From contig NZ_RJVJ01000001.1 in assembly GCF_003751605.1 (NCBI RefSeq), forward strand, positions 2,976,001 through 3,040,000: a DNA stretch of 64,000 nt. The letters run 5' to 3'. Origin of the DNA: Kitasatospora cineracea (GTDB lineage: Bacteria > Actinomycetota > Actinomycetes > Streptomycetales > Streptomycetaceae). A model generated the notes under the pieces. That model did no database searches. It was not told where the DNA came from and saw nothing but the letters and a program-made list of their open reading frames with translations. The translations under genes were made by a program, and so were the position numbers. Of the stretch, positions 42,651-50,909 are shown piece after piece; position 1 is the stretch's first letter, and each line of letters starts with the position of its first letter.

Positions 42651-43399
42651 CCGTCGGACGGTACCCCGGCGCCGAATTCCCGGTGCGGCACGGCGAAGTG
42701 CCAGGCGGCATCGCGTTCCTGGCAGGCGCGGGCCACCCGGACCGGGTCGGTGATCAGCTCGATGCCGGTCAGGGTGTCGTCGGTGTCGAAGTGCAGCAGG
42801 GTGATCACCCGGGAGTCGAACAGCCAGGCGTCCTCCGCCGGCAGGCCCAGCCGGTCGGCGTCCTCCCGCCACAGGTAGCGGACGTCCTCGCCGACCTTGC
42901 CGATCTCCGCGGCGTTCGCCAACAGGTAGCGCTGGCCCGTGGTCGGCGGACTGTCCATGACCCGGACCCGCTCGAACCGCTTCCCCCGGGCGGACTGTTC
43001 GCGGCGGTTGCGGGACCAGTCGTCGTCCGAGTCCCAGCCGAGGTCCTCTCCGGCGACGAACCGGCGGTAGGTCTCGGTCTGCGCGTCGGAACCGTACTGG
43101 CGGCGGGTCTCCAGCCGGAAAGCCGTGTGCTGGAAGGTCGTGAACATCGACTCGAACTCGTCGTAGCCGATCATCACGGGCTCGCGCCCCACGTCGCGCG
43201 GCGCGAAGTCCGCGAGCAGTACGCGGGGCACCGTCACGAACCCCTCACCGGGTTTGACGTTGCGCATCCGGGCGATCTCGTCCGGGTCGGTCACCAGGTC
43301 GCCCTGCACCAGCACGTTCCCGCTGTCCTCGTCCTCGTACAGCGTCGAGCAGCCGCTGTGTCCCGAGTTGCTTCCGATGTACCGCAGTCGACGGCTCAC
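42647..43399 (-). CDS. DUF6879 family protein with N-terminal extension
   Basis: 250 aa from GTG 43399 (GAGGGGAG upstream). Residues ~75-250 are a DUF6879 domain (YDEFESMFTTFQHTAFRLET, ERVRVMDSPPTTGQRYLL, AWLFDSRVITLLHFDTDDTL). The first ~65 residues (RYIGSNSGHSGCSTLYEDED, then GFVTVPRVLLADF) form a separate small module. In many actinomycetes these two parts are separate genes, so this looks like a fusion. It is first gene of an operon with the XRE regulator. Molecular role unknown, probably a signalling partner of the regulator. Confidence 0.85.
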   Translation of the reverse strand: MSRRLRYIGSNSGHSGCSTLYEDEDSGNVLVQGDLVTDPDEIARMRNVKPGEGFVTVPRVLLADFAPRDVGREPVMIGYDEFESMFTTFQHTAFRLETRRQYGSDAQTETYRRFVAGEDLGWDSDDDWSRNRREQSARGKRFERVRVMDSPPTTGQRYLLANAAEIGKVGEDVRYLWREDADRLGLPAEDAWLFDSRVITLLHFDTDDTLTGIELITDPVRVARACQERDAAWHFAVPHREFGAGVPSDG

Positions 43400-43527
43400 G
43401 CCTGCTCCCCTCGTCGTGGGTGACCGGTCCGTCACAGGATGCCTGCGGACCGTCATGCCGGGGAGGCGGATTCGCCGATATTCGGCTGCCGGGGGCGCCG
43501 GGTGTGAGGTGCGGGAGGACGGGTGGC

Positions 43528-43842
43528 ATGAGCGTCGTGAAGATCAATGTGCTGACGGTTCCCGCGGAGCAGCGGGAGGTGCTGGAGCAGCGGTTCGCCT
43601 CGCGGGCCGGGGCGGTGGAGGGGTCGGACGGGTTCGAGTGGTTCGAGCTGTTGCGGCCGGTGGAGGGGACGGACCAGTACCTGGTGTACACGCGGTGGCG
43701 GGACGAGGAGTCGTTCCGGGCGTGGATGGAGGGGCCGATGAAGGCGGCGCACCAGGGCGGGGGCGAGCGGCCGCGGCCGGCGGCGAGCGGGTCGGAGGTG
43801 TGGTCGTTCGAGGTCGTGCAGCAGGCGGGGCCGAAGGCGTAG
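43528..43842 (+). CDS. Antibiotic biosynthesis monooxygenase (ABM) domain protein
   Basis: 104 aa from ATG 43528. A single ABM/dimeric alpha-beta barrel: MSVVKINVLTVPAEQREVLE, RAGAVEGSDGFEWFELLRPV, DQYLVYTRWRDEESFRAWME, then AHQGGG and a final strand SEVWSFEV. Such proteins include heme-degrading monooxygenases and quinone-forming enzymes of polyketide pathways. The WFELLRP/QYLVYTRW pattern resembles the heme-degrading type, but substrate cannot be assigned. It stands alone and is divergent from DUF6879. Confidence 0.85.
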   Translation: MSVVKINVLTVPAEQREVLEQRFASRAGAVEGSDGFEWFELLRPVEGTDQYLVYTRWRDEESFRAWMEGPMKAAHQGGGERPRPAASGSEVWSFEVVQQAGPKA

Positions 43843-43893
43843 CAGGGGGGAGGGGCGGGGCCGGTCTCCGGGGGAGGCCGGCCCCGGGGCCTC

Positions 43894-44718
43894 TCAGTGG
43901 AAGGCGGCGCGGCGGGTGGCCCGGCGGAGGGTGCGCAGCAGGGGGCCGCCGACGGTGAGGCAGAGGGTGGCGGTGAGGGCGGCGCGGGGGAGGTCCCAGC
44001 CGAGCGAGGTGGTGAGGCAGTAGAGGGCGAAGCGGGCGAGGTTGGCGGGGAGGGGGTCGCCGGGGACGAAGGAGATCGAGGTGCTCAGGCCGCCGAGGTA
44101 GGGCCAGCCCTGGAGGTTCATGACGGTGCCGTAGCCGACGGCGGAGACGGTGCCGTAGGCGGCGAGCAGCAGGAGTTCGGGGCGGCCGTGCAGGCGGTCG
44201 GCGCCCGGGAGGAGTCCGGCGCCGAGGCAGACCCAGCCCATGGTGAGCATCTGGAACGGCAGCCAGGGGCCGACGCCGCCGGTGAGCAGCGCGGAGGCGA
44301 ACATGGTGAGCGCGCCCAGGACGAAGCCGAAGCCCGGGCCGAGCGCCCGGCCGGCCAGCACCATCAGGAAGAACATCGGTTCCAGCCCGGCGGTCCCCGC
44401 GCCGAGCGGGCGCAGCGCGGCGCCGGCCGCGGCGAGGACGCCCAGCATGGCGACGGCCTTGGCGTCCAGGCCGGGGGCGCCGGTGGCGTCGCGGTTCTCG
44501 GAGAGCTGGGCGACCAGGACGGCCAGCAGCAGCGGCAGCAGCAGCGCGAACAGCCAGGGCGCGTCGGCGGAGTGGCCGACCAGGTCGGACTTGCGGGAGG
44601 CGAGCAGCGGCCAGCCGAAGGCGGCGACGCCGACCGCGGAGACGAGGGAGAGGAAGAGCACCGAGCGCGGCCCGAGCGGGACGGGCCGGGAGAGGGTGAC
44701 GGAGGGAGGGGGCTTCAT
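43894..44718 (-). CDS. ECF transporter S component (predicted cobalamin)
   Basis: 274 aa from ATG 44718, overlapping the ATPase stop (ATGA). Six to seven hydrophobic helices with ECF S-unit traits: LVSAVGVAAFGWPLLASRKS, GLEPMFFLMVLAGRALGPGF, LTMFASALLTGGVGPWLPFQ, MLTMGWVCLGAGLLPG, and NLARFALYCLTTSLGWDLPR. S units bind the vitamin within the membrane. It is last gene of an operon headed by a cobalamin riboswitch, so B12 (or cobinamide) is the inferred substrate; similar CbrT-type S units are known. Confidence 0.87.
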   Translation of the reverse strand: MKPPPSVTLSRPVPLGPRSVLFLSLVSAVGVAAFGWPLLASRKSDLVGHSADAPWLFALLLPLLLAVLVAQLSENRDATGAPGLDAKAVAMLGVLAAAGAALRPLGAGTAGLEPMFFLMVLAGRALGPGFGFVLGALTMFASALLTGGVGPWLPFQMLTMGWVCLGAGLLPGADRLHGRPELLLLAAYGTVSAVGYGTVMNLQGWPYLGGLSTSISFVPGDPLPANLARFALYCLTTSLGWDLPRAALTATLCLTVGGPLLRTLRRATRRAAFH

Positions 44719-46382
44719 CGCGGCGGCTCCGCGGGGCCGGTGGCGGGGCCGGTGGCCTGGGCCTGGGCCTGGGCCGGGGTCGGGGAGAGCCGGGAGAGGG
44801 CGGCGGCGACGTCGGGGACGGTGAGGTGCGGGGGGAGGATCTTGGCGGTCTGCGGGGCGAAGGTGGGGGAGGCGAGGACGACGTCGGGGGTGGGGCCGTC
44901 GGCGACGATCTCGCCCTCGGCGAGGACGGCGGTGCGGTGGGCGAGTTCGGCGGCGAGTTCGACGTCGTGGGTGGCGAGCAGGACGGCGTGGCCCCGGTCG
45001 GCGAGGTCGCGCAGGACGGTGACCAGGCGGGCCTTGGCGGCGTAGTCGAGGCCGCGGGTGGGTTCGTCGAGCAGGAGGAGCGGGGGGCGGGCGGTGAGGA
45101 CGACGGCGAGGGCGAGGGTGAGGCGCTGGCCCTCGGAGAGGTCGCGGGGGTGGTGGTCGTCGGCGATGCCGGGGAGCAGGGTGGCGAGCAGGGCGCGGCA
45201 GGTGCCGGGGGCGGCGCCGGCGTCCTGGTCGGCGGCGGTGCACTCGGCGGCGACGGTCTCGGCGTACAGCAGGTCGCGCGGGTCCTGCGGGACGAGCCCG
45301 ACGGAGCGGATCAGGTCCTTGGGGCGGGTCCGGTGCGGGGTGCGGCCGTCGACCCGGACGGTGCCGGAGTCGGGGGCGTGCAGGCCGACCAGGGTGCCGA
45401 GCAGGGTGGACTTGCCGGCGCCGTTGCGTCCCATCAGGGCGGTGATCTGCCCGGGGGCGAGGGCGAGTTCGACGCCGCGCAGGGCCGGGGCGGGCCCGCG
45501 GGAGACCACCAGGCGGGTCGCGGTGGCGACGGGCTCGACCGGAGGAGGTGTCAACTTCCGCTCGGGCAGCGGGAGTTGGGCGCGCAGCGGGGCCGCGCGG
45601 CGGCGGGCGTCACGGACGGTGAGCGGCAGCGGCGTCCAGCCCGCCAGCAGCCCGAGTTCGACCACCGGGGGCCGGACGGGGGAGCGGGCCATCAGCGCGG
45701 CCGGGTCGCCGAGCACCGGCGGCTCGCCGGGGCCGGGCAGCAGCAGCACCTGGTCGGCGTACTGGACGACGCGTTCCAGCCGGTGCTCGGAGAGCAGCAC
45801 GGTGGTGCCCAGGTCGTGCACCAGGCGCTGCAGGACGGCCAGCACCTCCTCGGCGGCGCCCGGGTCGAGCGCGGAGGTCGGCTCGTCCAGCACCAGCACC
45901 TGCGGGTGGACGGTCAGCACCGAGCCGATCGCCACCCGCTGGCGCTGCCCGCCGGAGAGCGAGGACAGCGCGCGGCCGCGCAGCTCGGCCAGGCCCAGCA
46001 GGTCGAGCGTCTCCTCGACCCGGCGGCGCATCACGGCCGGGTCCAGGCCCATCGACTCCATGCCGTAGGCGAGTTCCTCCTCGACGGTGTCGGTGACGAA
46101 GTGCGCCGCCGGGTCCTGCCCGACGGTGCCGACCACGTCGGCGAGGTCGCGCGGGCGGTGCGTGCGGGTGTCCCGCCCGGCGACCGTGACCCGGCCGGTC
46201 AGGGTGCCGCCGGTGAAGTGCGGCACCAGCCCGGAGACGGTGCCCAGCAGGGTCGACTTGCCGGACCCGGACGGCCCGACCAGCAGGCACAACTCGCCCT
46301 CCGGAACGGTCAGTTCGACACCGCTCAGGGCCGGTGCGGACGCGTCGGCGTACTGCACGCCGACCTGCTCGAAAGTGATCAC
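44715..46382 (-). CDS. ECF transporter ATPase, fused A and A' domains
   Basis: 555 aa with two complete ABC ATPase domains. Domain 1: Walker A GPSGSGKSTLLGT, signature SSLSGGQRQRVAIG, Walker B VLVLDEPTSALDPG. Domain 2 (from ~residue 285): GRNGAGKSTLLGT, signature LSEGQRLTLALAV, Walker B LLLLDEPTRGLD. The two ATPases that are separate in many ECF systems are joined here. They power the S and T membrane units coded on either side. A Pro-rich joint (PERKLTPPPVEPVATATR) links the domains. Confidence 0.93.
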   Translation of the reverse strand: MITFEQVGVQYADASAPALSGVELTVPEGELCLLVGPSGSGKSTLLGTVSGLVPHFTGGTLTGRVTVAGRDTRTHRPRDLADVVGTVGQDPAAHFVTDTVEEELAYGMESMGLDPAVMRRRVEETLDLLGLAELRGRALSSLSGGQRQRVAIGSVLTVHPQVLVLDEPTSALDPGAAEEVLAVLQRLVHDLGTTVLLSEHRLERVVQYADQVLLLPGPGEPPVLGDPAALMARSPVRPPVVELGLLAGWTPLPLTVRDARRRAAPLRAQLPLPERKLTPPPVEPVATATRLVVSRGPAPALRGVELALAPGQITALMGRNGAGKSTLLGTLVGLHAPDSGTVRVDGRTPHRTRPKDLIRSVGLVPQDPRDLLYAETVAAECTAADQDAGAAPGTCRALLATLLPGIADDHHPRDLSEGQRLTLALAVVLTARPPLLLLDEPTRGLDYAAKARLVTVLRDLADRGHAVLLATHDVELAAELAHRTAVLAEGEIVADGPTPDVVLASPTFAPQTAKILPPHLTVPDVAAALSRLSPTPAQAQAQATGPATGPAEPPR

Positions 46383-46499
46383 CGGGTGCTCCGGGACGGC
46401 TCGGGGACGACGGAACGGAAGAAGCGGGTGCGGGCGGGACGGACGGGGGTGCGGGTGCGGGCGGTCACCGGGTGCTCCGGGGCGGCTCGGGGGTGACGA
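46379..46499. repeat. Direct repeat flanking the ecfT-ecfA junction
   Basis: A ~32-bp sequence starting TCACCGGGTGCTCCGG (46379-46410) recurs with a few changes at 46465-46499. The first copy covers the start of the ATPase gene and the second the 3' end of the T gene. The duplicated block is about 86 bp, suggesting a local duplication at the gene boundary. Confidence 0.7.
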
Positions 46500-47616
46500 A
46501 GGCGGGCAGCAGGCCGACCAGCGCGGCCAGCGCGGGCAGCAGTGGCAGGGCGGGCGCGGCCGGCGGGACGACGCTCGGCGCCAGGGCCAGCGGCCAGCGG
46601 CCTGCGTACCAGACCAGGGCGGCCGCGACCAGCGCCCCCGAGGCGGCCGTCAGCCACTCCGGGAGCGCCCACGGGTCGGGCCGGTAGCGGGTCCGGACGG
46701 AGCGCCGCCCGCCCAGCGCGAGGCCGGTGCCGGCCGCGGCCGCGCCCGCCAGCAGCACCGGCAGCGCCCACGGGTGACGGCCCGCGGCGAGCAGCCCGTA
46801 CGTCGCGGCGCACACCGCCAGCAGCCCCGCCAGGGTCGCCGCCCCGGCGGCGCGCACCACCCGGCGCGGCACCTCGGCGGTCCGGCCGAAACCGCGGGTG
46901 TCCATCGCCGCCGCCAGCGCCACCGAACGATCCAACGCACCCTCCAGCACCGGCAGTCCGACCGACAGCACCGCCCGCACCCCCCGGTCGGAGCGCCCGC
47001 GCAGCCGGCGCGCCGCGCGCAGCCGCCGGACGTCCGCGACCAGGTTCGGCGCGAAGGTCATCGCCACCACCGCCGCCACGCCCGCCTCGTACAGCGCACC
47101 CGGCAGCGAACGCAGCAGCCGGGACGGCGAGGCCAGCGCGTTCGCCGCCCCGACGCAGGCCAGCAGGACCGCCAGCCGCAGCCCCTCGTACAGCGCGAAC
47201 AGCACCCCCTCCAGCGTCACCGCGCCACCCAGCCGGACGCCCTGCGCCCAGGCGGGCAACGGGAGTTGGGGCAGCGTGAACAGGACGTGGGTGCCGCCGA
47301 CCGGGGAGCCCAGCAGCACCGCGAACACCATCCGGGCGGCCAGCACCAGCAGGCCCAGCCGCAGGAACGCCGCGTACGAGCGCGACCAGGGCGCGTCGCT
47401 GCGGCGGGCCGCGACCACGTAGCCCGCCACCGCCAGGATCAGCAGCAGGAGCAGCGGGTTGGTGGTCCGGCTGGCCGCCGCGGCCAGGCCCAGCGACCAC
47501 AGCCACCACGCGCCCGGGTGCAACTGCCGCGGCAGCGCCCGGCTGTGCGCGGCGGCCGGGCGGCCGCCGCCCGCGACGGGGTCGGCGGCCGCCCGGTGCA
47601 GACGGTGGACGGACAT
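46465..47616 (-). CDS. ECF transporter T component
   Basis: 383 aa from ATG 47616, directly after the previous stop (TGAGCATG). It has the EcfT layout: hydrophobic helices (NPLLLLLILAVAGYVVAARR, LRLGLLVLAARMVFAVLLG), a coupling region with ARRLRGRSDRGVRAVLSVGL, PVLEGALDRSVALAAAMDTR and GFGR (the ARG-type coupling helix). A second hydrophobic half follows. T units transmit ATPase movements to the S unit. Its position in the riboswitch operon fits a dedicated system. Confidence 0.88.
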   Translation of the reverse strand: MSVHRLHRAAADPVAGGGRPAAAHSRALPRQLHPGAWWLWSLGLAAAASRTTNPLLLLLILAVAGYVVAARRSDAPWSRSYAAFLRLGLLVLAARMVFAVLLGSPVGGTHVLFTLPQLPLPAWAQGVRLGGAVTLEGVLFALYEGLRLAVLLACVGAANALASPSRLLRSLPGALYEAGVAAVVAMTFAPNLVADVRRLRAARRLRGRSDRGVRAVLSVGLPVLEGALDRSVALAAAMDTRGFGRTAEVPRRVVRAAGAATLAGLLAVCAATYGLLAAGRHPWALPVLLAGAAAAGTGLALGGRRSVRTRYRPDPWALPEWLTAASGALVAAALVWYAGRWPLALAPSVVPPAAPALPLLPALAALVGLLPAFVTPEPPRSTR

Positions 47617-47618
47617 GC

Positions 47619-48296
47619 TCAGCGGGTGCGGCGGCGACGGGCCTGCCAGACCGCGCCCGCACCCAGCAGGACCACCGCACCGGCCCCGGCGAGCAGGCCG
47701 AGGGACGGGCCGCCGTCCGAACCGCCGCCCTTGGCACCGGAGTTCGAGCCCGCCGCGACCTGGTCGCCGCAGCCCGCGTGCGGGTAGCCCGCGATCGCGC
47801 ACAGCAGCGCGCCGGAGTCGTAGCGCAGCGGCGCGGCGACCGCGGCCAGCACCTCGGCGGAGTTCGCCGCCGTCGGCACCGAGGCGCACGAGGTGCGGGC
47901 GGCGGGCGGCTGCTCGCCGCCGGGGGCGTCCTGCGCGGTGCCGAAGTCCAGCACCACGGCGACCCGCTTGTGGCCGCCGCTGGGGGCGGTGCCCCGGCAG
48001 ATCGCCGCGAAGTCGGCGGCCGGGCCGGGCCGGGGCGCGTCCTGGCCGCCGTCCGGGCTCAGCACGAACCGCCAGCCGTCCACCGCCCCGTCCGCCGGCA
48101 CGTTCCCGGCCGGCCCGACCTGCTGGTAGGCCCAGCCGTCGGCGCCGCCCTTCCAGAACGACCAGTAGCGGTAGTCGGCGGCGGCGGAGGCTCCGGCGGC
48201 GGGGCCGAGGAGCGTTGCGCACGCGGCGAGGAGGGTGAGGAGGGTGAGGAGGAGCGCGGCGGGGCGGGTGCGGGGGAGGGAGGTCCGGCCGGTCAT
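47619..48296 (-). CDS. Secreted, membrane-anchored accessory protein (SCO2325-like)
   Basis: 225 aa from ATG 48296, overlapping the upstream stop (ATGA). A signal peptide (ALLLTLLTLLAACATLLGPA) is followed by an external domain (YRYWSFWKGGADGWAYQQVG, DGWRFVLSPDGG, RVAVVLDFG, CAIAGYPHAGCG) and a C-terminal TM with a basic tail (AWQARRRRTR-like). It resembles the small domain that accompanies transcobalamin-type proteins, but I cannot name a family. Being co-expressed with an ECF system, it probably helps capture the vitamin at the surface. Confidence 0.75.
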   Translation of the reverse strand: MTGRTSLPRTRPAALLLTLLTLLAACATLLGPAAGASAAADYRYWSFWKGGADGWAYQQVGPAGNVPADGAVDGWRFVLSPDGGQDAPRPGPAADFAAICRGTAPSGGHKRVAVVLDFGTAQDAPGGEQPPAARTSCASVPTAANSAEVLAAVAAPLRYDSGALLCAIAGYPHAGCGDQVAAGSNSGAKGGGSDGGPSLGLLAGAGAVVLLGAGAVWQARRRRTR

Positions 48297-49771
48297 CGGT
48301 CCTGCTCCGGGCGGCCGTCCGCGTCGGTGTCGGAGGTGCCGGTGTCGGAGGTGCCGGCGCCGGTCTCGGCGCCGGTCTCGGGGGCGGGGGCGGGCGCGGC
48401 GTTCTTGTGGCGGCGGTTGAGGCTGAGCAGCAGGCCGGCGCCGACGCCGACCAGGAGGCCGACGCCGATCAGCCAGCCGGCCGAGAAGCCGCTGTTCTCG
48501 TCGGGCTCGGTGATCGCGGAGCCGGGGGCGCGAGTGGCCTGCGGGTCGCCGCCGGCGGGGCCGGTCTTCGGCTTGGGGCCGGAGTCGGCGAGCAGCTGGA
48601 CCAGGTTGGCGCCGCCGAAGTTGTACGGGTCGAGCTTGGCGGCGCGGGCGGTCAGCACCAGGGTGGCGGTGGCGGCCGGGTCGGTGCCGTTCTTGCCCTG
48701 GGCGGCCCACGGGTAGGCGTTGCCGGCCAGCCAGTCGGCGGCTTCGACGGCCTCGGCGGGGTGGCCGGCGGCGACCAGGCCGAGGACCGTCCAGGCGGTG
48801 GAGTTGTAGTCGGGGGTGGCGGTGTCCGCGCCGGGGGTCTTGGCGAGCAGGCGCTGGCCGTCGGCGGCGAGGCGGCCGGTCAGCCAGGCGGCGTCGGCCT
48901 CGGCGGAGTCGGCGTGCGCGAGCGGTCCGGGGGTCTGGGCGCCGTCGCAGGCCGGGGCCTTGGGCGGGCCGTCCTTGCGGTCGGTGGCGGTGACCGGGAG
49001 GTGGCCGCCGGCGGCGGCGAGCAGGGACTGCGCGGAGGCGATGGTGTCGGGGGCGGCCGGGACGCCCGCGGCGGGCTGGTAGAGGAAGGCGCCGCGCTGG
49101 TCGGCGGGGGTCGCGCAGCCGAGCTGGAAGGTGGCCAGGCCGTCCCAGCCGGTGTGGCCGTCGACGGCGACGCCGGCCGGGTCGAGGCCGACCGCGAGCA
49201 GGCCGTTCAGCACCACGGCGGTGGAGTTGGCGTCGCCGGGCGAGCCCGGGTTGTACGCCCAGCTGCCGTCCGGGTTCTGGTGCGCGCGCAGCCAGTCGGT
49301 GGCGCGGGTGACGGGCTGCTGGTGGCCGCCGAGCGCGGTGAGGGCCTGGACGGCCAGCGAGGTGGCGTTGGTGTCCTCGGTGGCGGGGGTGCACGGGGTG
49401 CCGGCGGCCCGGTAGGACGGCCAGCCGCCGTCCTCGCACTGCTGGTCGAGCAGCCACTGCACGGCGGCGTCGGCGGGTTCGACCTTCTCCTGCTGGAGGG
49501 CTATCAGCGCCAGCGACTGCCGCCACACCCCGTCGTACTGCGGGTCGCCCTTGCCGTACAGCCCGGCGGGCACGCCCGAGGAGGTGGACGGCGAGCCGGA
49601 GGGGGTGGCCGAGCCGGACGCCGCAGCGGCCGAAGGACCGGTGGAAGGAGCGGAGGCGGGGGCCGTGGACGGAGCCGCGGGCGTGGCGGTGTCGGCGAGC
49701 GCGGGGGCGGCGGTACCGGCGAGCAGGGCGCCGGTCAGCGCGGCGGCGCCCAGGCGGGCAGCGGTCAGCAT
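48293..49771 (-). CDS. Surface alpha-alpha-barrel protein, transcobalamin/prenyltransferase-repeat type
   Basis: 492 aa from ATG 49771 (GAAAGG upstream). Signal peptide to ALA-D (~residue 25), a Ser/Ala/Pro linker, then prenyltransferase/squalene-oxidase-type repeats: QSLALIALQQEKVEPADAAV, QWLLDQQCEDGGWPSYRAAG, TSLAVQALTALGG, DWLRAHQNPDGSWAYNPGSP and TAWTVLGLVAAGHPAEAVEA. The C-terminus has one TM (AGWLIGVGLLVGVGAGLLLS) and a short cytoplasmic tail. The barrel is the fold of intrinsic factor and transcobalamin. Heading a riboswitch-controlled ECF operon, it is probably the cobalamin-binding receptor, not an enzyme. Confidence 0.8.
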   Translation of the reverse strand: MLTAARLGAAALTGALLAGTAAPALADTATPAAPSTAPASAPSTGPSAAAASGSATPSGSPSTSSGVPAGLYGKGDPQYDGVWRQSLALIALQQEKVEPADAAVQWLLDQQCEDGGWPSYRAAGTPCTPATEDTNATSLAVQALTALGGHQQPVTRATDWLRAHQNPDGSWAYNPGSPGDANSTAVVLNGLLAVGLDPAGVAVDGHTGWDGLATFQLGCATPADQRGAFLYQPAAGVPAAPDTIASAQSLLAAAGGHLPVTATDRKDGPPKAPACDGAQTPGPLAHADSAEADAAWLTGRLAADGQRLLAKTPGADTATPDYNSTAWTVLGLVAAGHPAEAVEAADWLAGNAYPWAAQGKNGTDPAATATLVLTARAAKLDPYNFGGANLVQLLADSGPKPKTGPAGGDPQATRAPGSAITEPDENSGFSAGWLIGVGLLVGVGAGLLLSLNRRHKNAAPAPAPETGAETGAGTSDTGTSDTDADGRPEQDR

Positions 49772-49799
49772 GTGGGGGAAGCCTTTCGGTGAGCGGTCG

Positions 49800-49975
49800 C
49801 AGCGGGCCGGGACCTGTCCCGGTTCCGCCCGTAGACCCACGACGGAGGAGGGCCGCTCGCCTCCGGCCGGGCAGTCCGACTGCGCCGCGCCCCGGTGGCG
49901 GGGGCGGCTCACGGTTGCGGGTCAGTGCCGGAATCGCACCGGCTTCCCCCGGCCTCGGAGGCGGATGAAGTTGTC
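49800..49975 (-). promoter_or_regulatory. Cobalamin riboswitch
   Basis: On the minus strand the leader reads GGGGGAAGCCGGTGCGATTC, CCGGCACTGACCCGCAACCG and TGAG (about 49950-49908), the conserved core of cobalamin riboswitches (normally GGGAA-CCGGTG-AATCCGG-CTGACCCGCAACCG), followed by GTCGGACTGCCCGGCCGG. A CGGGACAGGTCCCG hairpin stands nearer the gene and may form the expression platform. It lies directly before the surface protein and ECF genes. Edges are approximate. Confidence 0.85.
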
Positions 49976-50014
49976 GGCGGCCGGCCGGTGGGGCCGGGCC
50001 GCGCCCCCAAGACT

Positions 50015-50689
50015 CTAGCCCTCGGCCGGGGCCGCACCGGCGGCAGGTGGTGGAACGGGTTGCAGTTCTGCCGGGGCGGGAGGGGCCGCGGGGGCGGGCC
50101 CGGCCAGGGTCAGCAGCCGGGCGGCGGTGTGCAGGTCGGCCCGGACCTCGGCCAGCGAGGCCCGGCCGGACAGCCACACCAGCAGGGTGGCGTGCCAGGT
50201 GTGGCCGACCACCCGCAGCGCCGCCTGCTGGTCGGCGGTGGGCGGGCCGGGCAGCCGGGCGGCGGCCAGCACGATCGCGCCGGTGGCCTGGGCGACCTCG
50301 TCCACCTCGCTGCCGACCGAGCGGTCCGCGAAGGACAGCGCCCGCACCATGGCCTCGGCCAGCCGGGGTTCGCGCTGCAGCGCGTGGAAGGCGGCGGTCA
50401 GCGCCTCGGCGACCCGGGAGGCCGGGTCCGGCCCGGTCGGCGGACGGCGGCGGACCTGCTCGCGCAGGCGTTCCAGCTGTTCGCGCATCACCGCGACCAA
50501 CAGGTGCACCTTGGACGGGAAGTAGCGGTACAGGGTGCCGAGCGCGACCTGCGCGCCCTCGGCGACCTCGCGCATCTGCACCGCCTCGTAGCCGCCCCGG
50601 GCGGCCAGCGCGGTGGCCGACCGCAGGATGCCCCGGCGGCGCTCGACCTGGCGCGGCGTCAGCGGCCCGTCGGCGGCGGTGGCGGTCAC
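50015..50689 (-). CDS. TetR family regulator, KstR-like
   Basis: 224 aa from GTG 50689 (TGGAG upstream). The N-terminal half is close to KstR: LTPRQVERRRGILRSATALA, YEAVQMREVAEGAQVALGTL, YRYFPSKVHLLVAVMREQLE, and RRPPTGPDPASRVAEAL. KstR controls cholesterol/lipid catabolism in mycobacteria with CoA-type ligands. The C-terminus is Pro/Ala-rich. Divergent from the GT4 operon, with the dyad TCGTTG-11-CAACGA between. A role in that operon is inferred from position. Confidence 0.88.
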   Translation of the reverse strand: MTATAADGPLTPRQVERRRGILRSATALAARGGYEAVQMREVAEGAQVALGTLYRYFPSKVHLLVAVMREQLERLREQVRRRPPTGPDPASRVAEALTAAFHALQREPRLAEAMVRALSFADRSVGSEVDEVAQATGAIVLAAARLPGPPTADQQAALRVVGHTWHATLLVWLSGRASLAEVRADLHTAARLLTLAGPAPAAPPAPAELQPVPPPAAGAAPAEG

Positions 50690-50792
50690 GGGCACTCCAG
50701 GGGCGGGGTCGCGGGGCGGGATCGCGGCGTGGTGCGAATCACCCGCCGGGGCTCCTGACGACAAGCTACGGGCCGGTAATCTTCGAGGTCCC

Positions 50793-50815
50793 TCGTTGTT
50801 CACTTTCTCCAACGA
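50793..50815. promoter_or_regulatory. Inverted repeat between KstR-like regulator and GT4 operon
   Basis: TCGTTG (50793-50798) and CAACGA (50810-50815) form a 6-bp dyad with 11-bp spacing in the 220-bp divergent region. It is a candidate operator and differs from the described KstR site pattern AAC-n-GTT in spacing and bases. Confidence 0.4.
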
Positions 50816-50909
50816 CGAGCCCGCACCGCTGTGAAACGTGATCTACTTTACCGGTCGGCGGCCTTCTCCGTCGCCGGTCCCGGTGAGTAGCGAGGAATGG
50901 GGACTGGGG

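Noticed and set aside
40650..43456. FxLD/lanthipeptide-type RiPP cluster
   Set aside because: The methyltransferase is of a type seen near such clusters, but I find no precursor peptide, dehydratase or cyclase gene in the flanks.
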